DNA of 64,000 nucleotides from Allobosea sp. OK403. GTDB lineage: Bacteria > Pseudomonadota > Alphaproteobacteria > Rhizobiales > Beijerinckiaceae. Below, one piece after another: positions 33,132 through 42,216 of this stretch. Every line of letters begins with the position of its first letter. Position 1 is the stretch's first letter. A program made the position numbers and the translations under genes. The notes under the pieces are model-generated. The model did not search any database. It saw only the letters and a program-made list of their open reading frames with translations, and was not told where the DNA came from. The stretch covers positions 62,001 through 126,000 of the forward strand of contig NZ_FOQV01000013.1 in NCBI RefSeq assembly GCF_900113835.1. Reading direction: 5' to 3'.

Positions 33132-36031
33132 CGCAGGGATACCTTGGCCTCGCGCAGGTTCGCGCGCAGATGGGGAACGATCATGATCTCGACATCGGTC
33201 TCGATCAGAGTCTCGTCGAAGCGGTCGAAGGCCCAGTCGTTGAGCGTCTCGATGGCGCCGTCGGGCAGCAGCCCAAGCCGGCGCGCCAACTCGTCATAGG
33301 CAGGCCTGGACAACCCTCCATCGGCCTCGTCGATCGCGTCCAGCAGGGCGGCGTGAGCCTGATCGAGGCCAGCATAGGCCGAGGCCTCGACGGCGGCGGT
33401 CTTCGACGGTTCATCGACGCTGTCTTCGACGAAGATATCCGACAGCAGTCGCGATACCTCCTGCGTCTCCTGTCGGAGCTTTCGCAGGCGCTCGGGGTCG
33501 ACCGCAACCTTGCTTTCCGTCCGTTCGCCTGTGCTGTTCGAAATGGGCCTCGTCGGCGTGTGGCCATCCGGTGAGAAACGGTGGATTGCGCCGTAGACAT
33601 CGTCGGTCGAAAGGCCCAGCGCACGGTAGAGCTGCTCAAGGAATCGGACCTCTGCGGCAGACGCGATACCGTCGCTCATCACGGTCGCAAGAGCACACTG
33701 GGCGATGACCGCGCGTTCTGTCTTCGGACGCTCCTGTAGCTTTCGCAGTACATTTTGCTGCTTGGGACGATCTAGACGCAACGAAGCTGCAAAGGCGATC
33801 AGGCGCAGCTTCTCGGCCTGCGTCAGCCCCTGTCGTTCGATGGTTCTCCTGATCGCCGCGATCTCATCGTCGGTTATGTCGCCATCGGACGCGGCAGCGA
33901 GCACCGCGACCTCAACCAGAATTCGCATGCTCTGATAGGCACCGCTGTCGGGGTCGACCGCCGCCCCGCCGATGGCGCTGAATAGAGCGACGTGGGTGGT
34001 AGCGTCGACGGCGCGTCCACCGTAGCGGCGATCGGGCTCGACCGCGAAATCAAGCTCACCCAGGATTCGTGCCACCTGATCCTGTATGGCAGCGTGCGGC
34101 TTGTCCGAGGCCGCGAGCTCGGAATCTATCAGCGACAGGAGTTCCCGGTAGGGCACAATGGCGCCCCGTGCGGGACCGGCCAGCCGGTCGACGCCCTCTG
34201 AAAGTTTGCCCTTCAATGCAGGTTTGCGGAGTGGCTCCGGCAGCAGCAGGAGGGCGAGAGAGCTGTCCCTCGCCAGTGGCCTGCGGCCAATCAAACGGCT
34301 GAAGGGCTCAAGCTCAGTCGTGCAGGCATCGACGAGTTCGCGCAGCTTGGCGATGGGCCCCGACACAGCGACGATATCAGGAAGCGCTTCATGAGGGCCG
34401 GTAATCGACGTTTCGAAGGTGCCGCTTGCCGCCTGGTAGAGGAGTTTCAGCCTCCTCTTGGGAGCTTTGACCCTGAGCCCGCCCGGATAGAGTTCGCCGA
34501 AGCGAACCGTCCACAACACCTTGAACTCATCCCGGCAGCGCAGAGCCGGCGTCCGAAGATGGACGTCGGGCACATTGGCGATCCAGAGCAGGGCGTCGTC
34601 GGCATCGAAGGGCTGCTTGGCGGCGATCTTGGCTCCGAGATGCATACGCAGGTCGAAGGGGATTTCGTAGAGGTAGCTCGCCCGCTCATGCGCCAGAATG
34701 GGCACTGGCGCACCCCGCAGTCCAACGCGGGCAGCGACGAGAAATGCATCGAAATAGCTGCAAAGCCAGTCTTCGCCACCATACACTTGCCGCAAGCGTT
34801 CGACTTCCGCGACAAGCGCCGGTGCCTCCTCTCCGGGCACATCCCGAAACATCCGATACTCGAGCCCGAAGAAATACAGCGCGACCAAGCCTGCCGGCGT
34901 CGTTGGATCATCGCGTCCAGACGCAAGCCATTCCAGATAAGCACGCCGTACCTCTGGAGGGGCATGAGAATAGTGCCGGTGGTAACCGGACTCGATCGCC
35001 GAGGCCTTTCCAGGCTTGGCGACTGGGAGCGAGGGGCGAACAAGGCAGTTCTCCTCGCTCCACGTTTCGGTCCCAAGCTTTTCGCCCAGATAAAACAAGC
35101 CGCCACGGATCGCGATATCCTTGACCCACACCTCCTTGCCAGGGTGGAGCCAAGCCGTACCATCATGAGCCTGCCCCTTGGCGCCTCCCAATCCAGCTCC
35201 TCCTGGGGCGCTTCCCGATCCCTGGCGGGTTGGGGCGTCGATGATCGGGGATATATAGAATTCCGGTACCCTATGAGCCGATACTGAAGCCACGGCTGCG
35301 TTGTTGCTGACCGAGACATGGGAAGCGATCTTCGAAGATGGTCGTGTGGAGCGCTGATCGGTGGGCGAGACAGCCGGCCTCAACGGATTAAAGGCGACAG
35401 CGACAGCGGGACTTTCCGGATGGGCCGGAAGCTTCGATGCGTTCTCGTTCAGAGGCACACTGGTCGCCGTCAATTGAACAGCGGAAATTGGCCTCTGTGA
35501 GAGCCGTCGGAGGTGTACAATAATCGCTCCCGCGAGTCCGCTGACCAACCACCACCCCCAACCGGGAAGCGGAATGCCTGTTGATTTCCCCGCCACGCTC
35601 CTCGAGCTGAAGGACGGTCTCGCGACGTCGTCGGCCGTTGGGGGAGCAGGCATAGGCGCAGGAGCCGGCAGAGACGAAAGGCTATCAATAGAGTTCGACG
35701 ATGATGGCGCTGGTGGCGTCACCACCTGGGCCGGCACGGTTTCCGGAGAAGGCGTCATCATCGGTGGTGGCGCCGGTGAAACGTCTCGCAGCGCTGAGAC
35801 TGTGTCGCGATTCAGGCGCCCAGTTTGCTCAAGCCCTCGATCGCGCTGAAAGTTCCGGAGGGCCTCCTCCGTACGCTTGCCTATGAACCCGTCTGGTGTT
35901 CCGAGCTTATAACCCTTCGCAATCAATTGCCGCTGCACCGCTTTGAGGGCAGCATCCTGCCCTGCAGCGTGCTGAGTTCCAGCTGAGAGCAGAGCGCCTA
36001 CGAAGATCAGATGTATGGAAAAGTACCTCAC
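33128..36031 (-). CDS. sngA: Shango-type TerB-domain protein with peptidoglycan-binding-like domain and TM segment
   Basis: 967 residues from a GTG that begins a signal-peptide-like VRYFSIHLIFVGALLSAGTQ. Residues about 28-80 (AVQRQLIAKGYKLGTPDGFI, RTEEALRNFQRDRGL) form a PG_binding_1-like domain, then a Pro/Ser linker and a transmembrane helix (about 157-174). The TerB-N region follows from about residue 290, and TerB-like acidic motifs are visible (AAASDGDITDDEIAAI; VMSDGIASAAEVRFLEQ). This would put the first domain in the periplasm and TerB in the cytoplasm. The frame stays open to 36301, so an ATG at 36169 is possible; the GTG is chosen for its signal peptide. The usual Shango TerB protein is not known to me to carry this N-terminus. 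Confidence 0.72.
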   Translation of the reverse strand: MRYFSIHLIFVGALLSAGTQHAAGQDAALKAVQRQLIAKGYKLGTPDGFIGKRTEEALRNFQRDRGLEQTGRLNRDTVSALRDVSPAPPPMMTPSPETVPAQVVTPPAPSSSNSIDSLSSLPAPAPMPAPPTADDVARPSFSSRSVAGKSTGIPLPGWGWWLVSGLAGAIIVHLRRLSQRPISAVQLTATSVPLNENASKLPAHPESPAVAVAFNPLRPAVSPTDQRSTRPSSKIASHVSVSNNAAVASVSAHRVPEFYISPIIDAPTRQGSGSAPGGAGLGGAKGQAHDGTAWLHPGKEVWVKDIAIRGGLFYLGEKLGTETWSEENCLVRPSLPVAKPGKASAIESGYHRHYSHAPPEVRRAYLEWLASGRDDPTTPAGLVALYFFGLEYRMFRDVPGEEAPALVAEVERLRQVYGGEDWLCSYFDAFLVAARVGLRGAPVPILAHERASYLYEIPFDLRMHLGAKIAAKQPFDADDALLWIANVPDVHLRTPALRCRDEFKVLWTVRFGELYPGGLRVKAPKRRLKLLYQAASGTFETSITGPHEALPDIVAVSGPIAKLRELVDACTTELEPFSRLIGRRPLARDSSLALLLLPEPLRKPALKGKLSEGVDRLAGPARGAIVPYRELLSLIDSELAASDKPHAAIQDQVARILGELDFAVEPDRRYGGRAVDATTHVALFSAIGGAAVDPDSGAYQSMRILVEVAVLAAASDGDITDDEIAAIRRTIERQGLTQAEKLRLIAFAASLRLDRPKQQNVLRKLQERPKTERAVIAQCALATVMSDGIASAAEVRFLEQLYRALGLSTDDVYGAIHRFSPDGHTPTRPISNSTGERTESKVAVDPERLRKLRQETQEVSRLLSDIFVEDSVDEPSKTAAVEASAYAGLDQAHAALLDAIDEADGGLSRPAYDELARRLGLLPDGAIETLNDWAFDRFDETLIETDVEIMIVPHLRANLREAKVSLR

Positions 36032-36466
36032 GCCGTGCTCGTCGATCGTCCAAAGGCAACCAGTAGATGGTATGAAAGGAGCAACACGCGTGGCAATGGC
36101 AGAAATGTCGTAGCGGGCCTCCCTGCTCACCAGTGCGCGGAGCTTCGGCATCGCGCCAAAAGCGGACATCGCGCGGTTGCCAGGAAGCGAACATTCACAT
36201 GCGTGTAGCGGTGATCGGTTGGCGACGGACTCTAAGGGGCCGGCACTCGTTGCCCTGGGCCGTCTGGCCTCCATCCCGCGGCCTGAAGCTCCTTGAGCCA
36301 TTGAAGCAGGTCGTTATGAATGGCTGCGGCTTGAGTTGTGGGGAGGCTCGCAGCGCCCAGACGAAGCAAGAAGCTATTGCCGCGCAACGCAGGAACAGAA
36401 ACCGGCCCTTCTCTACTGGCAGCATGATGAGCCGCCGTCTCCCCGCCATAGAAGCAGGTGGACAAT
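36032..36466. other. Non-coding region between sngA and the DUF1612 gene
   Basis: About 435 bases. A minus-strand frame from about 36470 down to 36232 (ending in LLQWLKELQAAGWRPDG) looks weakly protein-like but has no good start, and may be a gene remnant. The sngA promoter should lie here. Nothing else supported. Confidence 0.35.
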
Positions 36467-37666
36467 CTATATAATTCCCCAGGCCCGATAGCGCTTTCGG
36501 CCGGTGAGTTCGCGCGGCAGGCTGCCGCCAAGCTCCTTCAGCATCGCCTCGACCGCCTGCGGCGTGACCTGCAGCCGCGCCGCCGCCCATTGCACCGTGA
36601 CCAGCGGCGACGACACGAACAGGTCGACCAGCTCCGCCAGTTTCGAATTCCCCCTTCTATTGACACACCTCCGCATCATGAGGGTCCGCGCCAGCGACAG
36701 CCGATCGAGATCCGTCTGGCCAAATGTCGCGGCCTCACTGAGGGCGCCGAGCAGCCCCGCGATCCGGACAGTGAGCGCCTGATGCGGGCTCCACCGAAAC
36801 TTTTCCCGTCTCAGCCCAAGCCCAAGCGCCGGCAGATGCGCAGCCGCCAGCCCGCGTTGACGCAACAGGGTCGCGGCCAGCGCAAAGCCGAGCTCGCCCG
36901 CGCGTTCGGAGGGTTCGAGCCAAAGCCAGGCATCGAGCGCGAGCGCGGCCGCGAGGGTCGCCGGCAGCCCCCTCCCCTCCTCCAGAATGGCGAGCCAGCC
37001 CTCAAACCTCCCGGCGGCGTCATAGGCTGGATCGCGCAAAATCAGGTTTTTGCGGCCCGCGTCGGAGGACAAATCGTTCCAGGCGTCGAGCTTTTTTCGC
37101 GTCCGCACCAGCAATGCATCGATTTCGGCGAAGGCCGGATCGCCATGATCACGCTCGTCCTCCAGGTCCAGGTCATCGTCATCGACCTGGTCTTCCTCGT
37201 CGCCCCGTCCAATCCGGTCCCAGGACGCCGCGACCTGTTTCGCGAGCACCAACGGGATCGTCGCCCTGTCCGTCTGGTCCGGTTTCTCTAGTCCTTCGAT
37301 CCCGAGCCGCAGCCGCAGGGCAATCGGGTTCAGAATCTCGCCTGGCTCGCGCCGGGCCAGACGCCGGCGCTCGTCAAAAATGGCGGCGGCGCGGGCGATC
37401 TCGCGCGTCGGGCTGCGCACATCCATGCCGGCGTCGTGCAGGACGAGATCCTCGAGCGGGCACAGGCCGCCGCTGAGCCCGATCAGGGCTTGGGCTTCAA
37501 AGGCGTGGCCACGCTGGCGCGCCCCTTCGGCCAGGACGGGCTCGGCCCGCGCCAGGCGCTCGTCGCAGCGGGCGAGCGCGATCGCCGCGGCTTCGGAGGC
37601 TGTAGCGCAGTCCGAAATCAGCGCCTGGCGCTCGCTGCGCGATATGTCATAGCGAGTTAAATTCAC
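36467..37666 (-). CDS. RHE_PE00001/DUF1612-type plasmid protein with HTH
   Basis: 399-residue mostly helical protein with an acidic patch (DEEDQVDDDDLDLEDERD) in the middle and a C-terminal helix-turn-helix (VTVQWAAARLQVTPQAVEAM). The length, the internal DUF1612 region and the HTH match the RHE_PE00001 family of rhizobial plasmids. Function unknown; possibly a DNA-binding or Fic-associated regulator. Divergent from the tyrosine recombinase, with a 14-bp perfect inverted repeat between them. Confidence 0.7.
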   Translation of the reverse strand: MNLTRYDISRSERQALISDCATASEAAAIALARCDERLARAEPVLAEGARQRGHAFEAQALIGLSGGLCPLEDLVLHDAGMDVRSPTREIARAAAIFDERRRLARREPGEILNPIALRLRLGIEGLEKPDQTDRATIPLVLAKQVAASWDRIGRGDEEDQVDDDDLDLEDERDHGDPAFAEIDALLVRTRKKLDAWNDLSSDAGRKNLILRDPAYDAAGRFEGWLAILEEGRGLPATLAAALALDAWLWLEPSERAGELGFALAATLLRQRGLAAAHLPALGLGLRREKFRWSPHQALTVRIAGLLGALSEAATFGQTDLDRLSLARTLMMRRCVNRRGNSKLAELVDLFVSSPLVTVQWAAARLQVTPQAVEAMLKELGGSLPRELTGRKRYRAWGII

Positions 37667-37739
37667 GCCTATAAATCTATCATAGCCAAGTCAAATAGCA
37701 ATTGGCTTGTTTCACATCGACACCCGCTGGAACGTGCAT

Positions 37740-37774
37740 ATCACTATCGATAATTACCTCTTATCGATAGTGAT
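37740..37774. repeat. 14-bp perfect inverted repeat between divergent genes
   Basis: Arms ATCACTATCGATAA (37740-37753) and TTATCGATAGTGAT (37761-37774) flank the 7-base spacer TTACCTC. It lies in the 218-bp gap between a divergent DUF1612 gene and a tyrosine recombinase, so it is not a terminator for either. It has the shape of a recombinase or dif/att-type core site or a strong operator for both genes. Confidence 0.7.
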
Positions 37775-37884
37775 GGACATGCGATCCGAAATCGGCGATT
37801 CTGGCGCTCCAAAACGCCGCCGGCGACGTCAGCCGGGCCTTTGGTCGACGAAATCGGCCCATGTGAGCCGCACCAGGAGCGCCC

Positions 37885-39051
37885 GTGACCTCGATCGCCC
37901 TGCTCTCGACCGAGACAGAAACGCGGCGCGCCCTGCAGCTCGACGCACTCGCCGGGATTTTGCCGCTCGAGCGCCGAGACAAGCTGGCGCACATCCTGAC
38001 CGACGACGATGTCGCGACGCTTCGGCACCTGGCCAGGGAGGGCATGGGCGAAAACTCGCTGCGCGCGCTGGCCTCGGACCTGGCCTATCTCGAAGCCTGG
38101 TCACTCGCTTCGACGGGCTCTGCCCTGCCCTGGCCGGCGCCCGAAGCGCTGGTGTTGAAATTCGTCGCCCATCATCTCTGGGATCCGGCCCAACGCGAAA
38201 GCGATCCTGCTCACGGCATGCCAGCCGAGGTCGATGAGGTTTTGCGTGCCGGCGACCATTTGCGCAGCGCAGGTCCCCATGCGAGTTCGACGGTCAAACG
38301 CCGCCTGGCGCATTGGGCGACGCTGCATCGCTGGAAAGGGCTTGAGAGCCCGCTCGGCACGCCAGCGATCCGCACCAGCGTGCGCCTGGCGGTCAGGGCG
38401 AGTGCAAAACCGCGCCGACGCAAAAGCAAGCGCGCGGTCACGCGCGACATTCTGGACCGATTGATCGCGACCTGCCAGTCGGACCGTCTCGCCGACACAC
38501 GCGATCTCGCCATCCTGCTTGTTGCCTTCGCCTCGGGCGGACGCCGGCGCAGCGAGGTCGCCCGGTTACGCCTCGAGCAGCTCACCCTTGAGGCGGATGT
38601 GCCGCTCGATCCGGATGATCCAAACTCCGCGCGCCTGCCCTGCATGGCGATCGCGCTCGGCCGAACCAAAAACAGCCAAGCCGACGACGATGCCCGGGTG
38701 CTGCTGATAGGGCCTCCCGTCGAGGCTCTGCGCGAATGGCTCGAGCGCGCCGCCATCAGCAAGGGCGCGGTGTTTCGGGCGATCGACCGCTGGGAGGCGA
38801 TCGACGACCGGGCGCTCACGCCCCAGGCGATCAACCTGATCCTAAAACGCCGCTGCGCCCTGGCCGGGCTCGATCCGGTCGCGTTTTCCGCGCATGGCCT
38901 GCGCTCGGGCTATCTGACCGAGGCAGCGCGCAACGGCGTTGCCCTGCCCGCAGCCATGCGCCAGTCCCAGCACCGCTCGGTCCAGCAAGCCGCGCGCTAC
39001 TATAACGATGCCGACCAGGCGCTCGGAAAAGCCGCGCGGCTGGCGATCTAA
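37885..39051 (+). CDS. Tyrosine recombinase / site-specific integrase
   Basis: 388 residues. The catalytic Arg I region is FASGGRRRSEVARLRLEQL, the second catalytic pair is AHGLRSGYLTEAA (H-x2-R), then QSQHRSVQQAARYYN with the late His and the nucleophile Tyr in RYYN. The N-terminal part (NSLRALASDLAYLEAW) is the SAM-like core-binding domain. Starts with GTG. It is divergent from the DUF1612 gene and only 110 bases from the perfect inverted repeat, which may be its recombination site. Other members act as plasmid multimer resolvases or integrases. Confidence 0.9.
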   Translation: MTSIALLSTETETRRALQLDALAGILPLERRDKLAHILTDDDVATLRHLAREGMGENSLRALASDLAYLEAWSLASTGSALPWPAPEALVLKFVAHHLWDPAQRESDPAHGMPAEVDEVLRAGDHLRSAGPHASSTVKRRLAHWATLHRWKGLESPLGTPAIRTSVRLAVRASAKPRRRKSKRAVTRDILDRLIATCQSDRLADTRDLAILLVAFASGGRRRSEVARLRLEQLTLEADVPLDPDDPNSARLPCMAIALGRTKNSQADDDARVLLIGPPVEALREWLERAAISKGAVFRAIDRWEAIDDRALTPQAINLILKRRCALAGLDPVAFSAHGLRSGYLTEAARNGVALPAAMRQSQHRSVQQAARYYNDADQALGKAARLAI

Positions 39052-39210
39052 GGCGATCCCCTTGCAGCTTGGCGGAGGGCGGACGCGACCTGCCAGCACT
39101 TCGGGCCGGTCTCGTCCGCTGCCATCGTCAGCTGCTGAGGCCAGCCGCGTGGCGTTTGCAGCCGATGTCGCTCGGGTCAGACGACTGCGGGGAGCGAGAT
39201 CCGGTCTCGG

Positions 39211-39483
39211 CTATTCGCTTGCGGTCTCATCTTGCCCCGTTCGCAGGTCGGCGGCATGCGACGTAGACAAGCGAAACGTCCAGCCCTGCTCTTTCAGCCA
39301 CGTCTCGATCTCGAGCGCGCGCGACGGACCGATCCCTGGCTCAGCCAGCAGTTCGGCCGCGGAATAAGCTGCCGCGATCAGGCTGAGTTTTACGGCGCGC
39401 TGGCTCAAGCTCCGGCCGCCCATATGGGCGTAGCGACCGTGTAACAGGACATTTCGGGCAGTACGCGACAAGCGATGAGGCAT
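39211..39483 (-). CDS. Small hypothetical protein
   Basis: 90 residues starting MPHRLSRTARNVLLHGRY and containing AAELLAEPGIGPSRALEIE and TWLKEQGWTFR, which resembles a helix-hairpin-helix or RpoA-CTD-like fold. Function unknown. A longer frame upstream on the same strand is not considered coding. Convergent with the integrase gene. Confidence 0.5.
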   Translation of the reverse strand: MPHRLSRTARNVLLHGRYAHMGGRSLSQRAVKLSLIAAAYSAAELLAEPGIGPSRALEIETWLKEQGWTFRLSTSHAADLRTGQDETASE

Positions 39484-39676
39484 GGTCTCCCCGTTAGCGC
39501 CGCTTCCGGCTCCTATCAACAGTTCCACCGCACAACCAGCGGCAAGACGCCGTCGCACTCGACCTCCGCGTCTATCTAACCAAGCAACGGGACGTGGGGT
39601 CGTGAAACAGTCTATCCTCGTCGAGCTGGTGCCTCGCTCGTCGACGCGACCATAGCAATGACTCGAAGGTTCCCGC

Positions 39677-39904
39677 ATGAATGAAAAGTCGAAGCAGCGG
39701 ATCGACGCCGATAATGCGTTTCTGAGAACGCAGACGCAGTCGATGGTTCGCGAGCGCATCCTGTCCGAAAGCGACACGATCGCCCAGGCACGAGATACCA
39801 ACACAGCCCGCCTGAGAGAACTGCGCCTGCAAAAAGAGACGCAAGAGCGCGAGGCAGCAGCAGCAATCCTGCCAAAGGCACGCAAAGACCGGAAACCTGA
39901 TTGA
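39677..39904 (+). CDS. Small charged coiled-coil protein
   Basis: 75 residues, very rich in Arg, Glu and Gln (IDADNAFLRTQTQSMVRERI; LRELRLQKETQEREAAAAIL), predicted helical. ATG with AAGGTTCCCGC upstream. Unrecognised; small charged proteins like this are frequent in plasmid mobile regions. Confidence 0.5.
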   Translation: MNEKSKQRIDADNAFLRTQTQSMVRERILSESDTIAQARDTNTARLRELRLQKETQEREAAAAILPKARKDRKPD

Positions 39905-39954
39905 GGCGGTCACCGGACCGGCCTGGCAAGCGCCAAATCTTCCGGACCAAGCCT

Positions 39955-40194
39955 TCAGCGCGAAACCATCTCCAGACGCGGCCGCGTCCCAAGCACACGC
40001 CGATTGGTGGGGCGCGCAGCGAATTCATCTGACGCCTTCAGCGCAGCCAGGACGCACGGGCGAACATAGGCGCGCATTTCGACACGCCAATGTTCAGTCA
40101 TTGTCTCCCACCGGAACTGATGAGGATCACGAACAGACTCGTGCAGAGCCTTTGCGGCTGCCTCGACAGCCTCAGACACGCGAAGCTGATTCAT
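39955..40194 (-). CDS. Small hypothetical protein
   Basis: 79 residues beginning MNQLRVSEAVEAAAKALHES and containing HQFRWETMTEHWRVEMRAYV, mostly helical. Unrecognised. Convergent with the small plus-strand gene just before it. Its start has GGGGGCGG upstream, an acceptable ribosome site. Confidence 0.45.
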   Translation of the reverse strand: MNQLRVSEAVEAAAKALHESVRDPHQFRWETMTEHWRVEMRAYVRPCVLAALKASDEFAARPTNRRVLGTRPRLEMVSR

Positions 40195-40518
40195 AGCCGC
40201 CCCCTAATCAACCCAACCGACGGACTATGGCGCGCGCTTTTTGCAAAGAAAAGCGAGAGATGCTGATCACTGTTGATGATAGCGCAAGTCGAGCTTGGCC
40301 CGTTATCCATCCGCGAGCGGATGCGAGAACGCACACCTCGCGGCGGGCGACAGTGGGCCGCCTCTTCAGTGAAATCTCTGCTGGATCAGGGACGCCGCTT
40401 GGGCTTGGTGGCGCCTCAGCCCCCGGAGACCTGAGTCCAAGACGACATCCGCGAATAGCGCGGCATCGACGAGCGGCTCGGCAGCCCCCTGACAGGGCTG
40501 TCGAGCCATTGCGTGCCT
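40195..40518. other. Non-coding region
   Basis: About 320 bases between the small gene and the lipoprotein gene. Nothing beyond unconserved short frames was seen. Confidence 0.35.
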
Positions 40519-40920
40519 CTATTCAGGGAACTTCCGCATCGCCTTGCCAACGGCGAGCGTGACCCCGCTGGAATCGAGTGCGGTCACGGTCCACTCGTAT
40601 TCGTGAACCTGGGGCGGCGGCGGGCTCGGCCCGTTGTAGCCTCCGGTCAGCGCGCCACATGGGACCGAGGCGCTGCCCTTCCCGGTGTAGGGCACGGTGC
40701 CGCCGCCGTGCTGATAGGACGGCGCCATGCGATCGAGCATGCGGAAGTTGAGCGACCTGGTCGCGGCCGGGACATTTCCGATGGTGAACTCCGGCGACGC
40801 GCCGCACCATTTGAACGCTACGTTCATACTGGCGGTGCTCGGGCTCGGGCTCGGCGCGCCGGTTGAAGTACACGCCGCCAGCGCGAGGTAGGCAGCGCTG
40901 ACCAGAAGCAGTTTGTGCAT
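40519..40920 (-). CDS. Putative lipoprotein with PEBP/YbhB-like core
   Basis: 133 residues with a lipoprotein signal MHKLLLVSAAYLALAACTST (lipobox LAAC, Cys about residue 17). The mature part shows GNVPAATRSLNFRMLDRM, HGGGTVPYTG, GALTGGYNGPSPPPPQVHEY and EWTVTALD, in the order of the phosphatidylethanolamine-binding-protein/YbhB family. Likely anchored to a membrane facing the periplasm. Ligand and role unknown. Confidence 0.7.
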   Translation of the reverse strand: MHKLLLVSAAYLALAACTSTGAPSPSPSTASMNVAFKWCGASPEFTIGNVPAATRSLNFRMLDRMAPSYQHGGGTVPYTGKGSASVPCGALTGGYNGPSPPPPQVHEYEWTVTALDSSGVTLAVGKAMRKFPE

Positions 40921-41330
40921 ATCGCTCTCCTAAGCCACTCGTCATCGAGCGGGTCAGGAAGCTTTACCTAACGCAACGGTAGGTAGCCAGATGCGATCGT
41001 CACAACTTTCCGTCCGAACTTGCAGATCGGGCCACCAAGCGCTAATTTGTCGAAGTGGACCGCGGATGCGTCAACAGCCGCCGCCCTTTAGCGACTTAGA
41101 TTAGAATCTGGACCCGGACAGCGGCTTGCCAGGCTGTCCGGGTTTTTCTCACCGTCACAGTGACGCTAAGCGGCATCAGCCACATATCATCACCTCCGGT
41201 TCGAGAGCGAGGAACTCGCCTGTGCCGAGGCGGCCGATCCTCCCCGGCGCGTCGCTGGCGCCCGACGCACAATGCTTCGGCGAGAGCGGTCTGACCTGCA
41301 TCGCTGTCGATGCGCGCCTCGCGATCATCC
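40921..41330. other. Non-coding region upstream of the integrase relic
   Basis: About 400 bases without a gene I can support. It contains one strong terminator hairpin (41112-41147), listed separately, and, at its right end, upstream sequence of the integrase relic. No tRNA or attachment site was recognised. Confidence 0.35.
41112..41147 (+). terminator. Orphan rho-independent terminator
   Basis: Perfect 11-bp stem ACCCGGACAGC / GCTGTCCGGGT with a 10-base loop, followed by TTTTC. It reads on the plus strand, but the only preceding gene is on the minus strand, so it terminates either a lost gene or an unseen small RNA. Confidence 0.7.
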
Positions 41331-41690
41331 CCTTGATATGGTCGAGAAGCGATACCTCCGACTGGAAGCATTTTTGCGCCTGGCGCCGACGCGAAGGGCG
41401 AACTCCCCTTCCCCCGGATCCGCAGATTGTCGGGCTCAACGTCACGGCCCAAGCCTCTGGCGCCGCGACTGCCACCTGCAATGCGCACGGCGTTCGCGGC
41501 GATCTCTTTGAAGGCGAACGTGCGGCGAAGTTGCCCGGACGCTCATTGCGCGCCGAGCGCGCACCCGGCCGAGGTAGGCGAGCGCGATGTCCAAAAGCAA
41601 CTGGGTCACGTCAGCGCCGAAATGACCCGGCGCGACCAACGCCCCCGCGAGTATTTCCGGGTCAATCTGACGAAGGCCGCCGGGCTCTAC
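41330..41690 (+). pseudogene. Tyrosine recombinase remnant
   Basis: Two pieces of an integrase in different frames. The first (SDWKHFCAWRRREGRTPLPP, DPQIVGLNVTAQASGA) matches the N-terminal core-binding domain; the second (QLGHVSAEMTRRDQRPREYF, RVNLTKAAGL), about 200 bases later, matches the C-terminal end. The catalytic middle (Arg and His-x-x-Arg) is missing and the frames differ, so deletion and frameshift have inactivated it. The Tyr of the expected RRYQR region is Asp here. Confidence 0.68.
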
Positions 41691-41754
41691 CCACCGACCA
41701 AAGCGCTCGTAGAACGCCCCTCTCCCGCCGCTCTCTCATGCCTACAGGCTGAGC

Positions 41755-42216
41755 CTAGCTTTTGACGCGGACCGCTTTCGCGCGCGCTGCGGGCTTCTTT
41801 TTAGCGCCCAGCGCAGCCTTGCGCCCAAGGCCCATCGACTTGGCGAGAGCGGAACGCGCTTCGGCATAGGCGGGAGCCACCATCGGGTAGTCGACAGGCA
41901 AGCCCCACTTCAGGCGATACTGCTCGGGCGTCATGCCAAAGGATGTGCTCAGGTGACGCTTCAGGGATTTGAACTTCTTGCCGTCTTCAAGGCAGATGAT
42001 CGCATCAGGCGTGACCGATTTTCGGATCGGGACAGCTGGAACTAGGGGAACGGCGACCGCAGGAGCAGGCTCCGACTCGGTGCCAAGCTTTGCTAGTGCG
42101 GAATGGGTGCTCGCGATCAGGCCAACGAGGTCTGATGGTTGAACGTCGTTATTTGAGACATAGGCTGCAACGACCGATGTCGTCAGTTCGAGAAGCTCGG
42201 CCTTGTTGCCAGACAT
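41755..42216 (-). CDS. MucR/Ros-family zinc-finger regulator (copy 2)
   Basis: 153 residues, clearly paralogous to the protein at 23257-23733: shared LVGLIASTHSALAKLG, ICLEDGKKFKSLKRHLS, GMTPEQYRLKWGLP and YPMVAPAYAEARSALAKSMG segments. MucR/Ros proteins silence AT-rich or incoming genes. ATG 42216 matches the family start. It is adjacent to the HU and rep genes, so it may help control plasmid copy or transfer (inference). Confidence 0.9.
   Translation of the reverse strand: MSGNKAELLELTTSVVAAYVSNNDVQPSDLVGLIASTHSALAKLGTESEPAPAVAVPLVPAVPIRKSVTPDAIICLEDGKKFKSLKRHLSTSFGMTPEQYRLKWGLPVDYPMVAPAYAEARSALAKSMGLGRKAALGAKKKPAARAKAVRVKS

Noticed and set aside
36232..36531. 99-residue minus-strand frame ending LLQWLKELQAAGWRPDG
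   Set aside because: Looks slightly protein-like but begins inside the DUF1612 gene in another frame and has no independent start; kept only as a possible relic.
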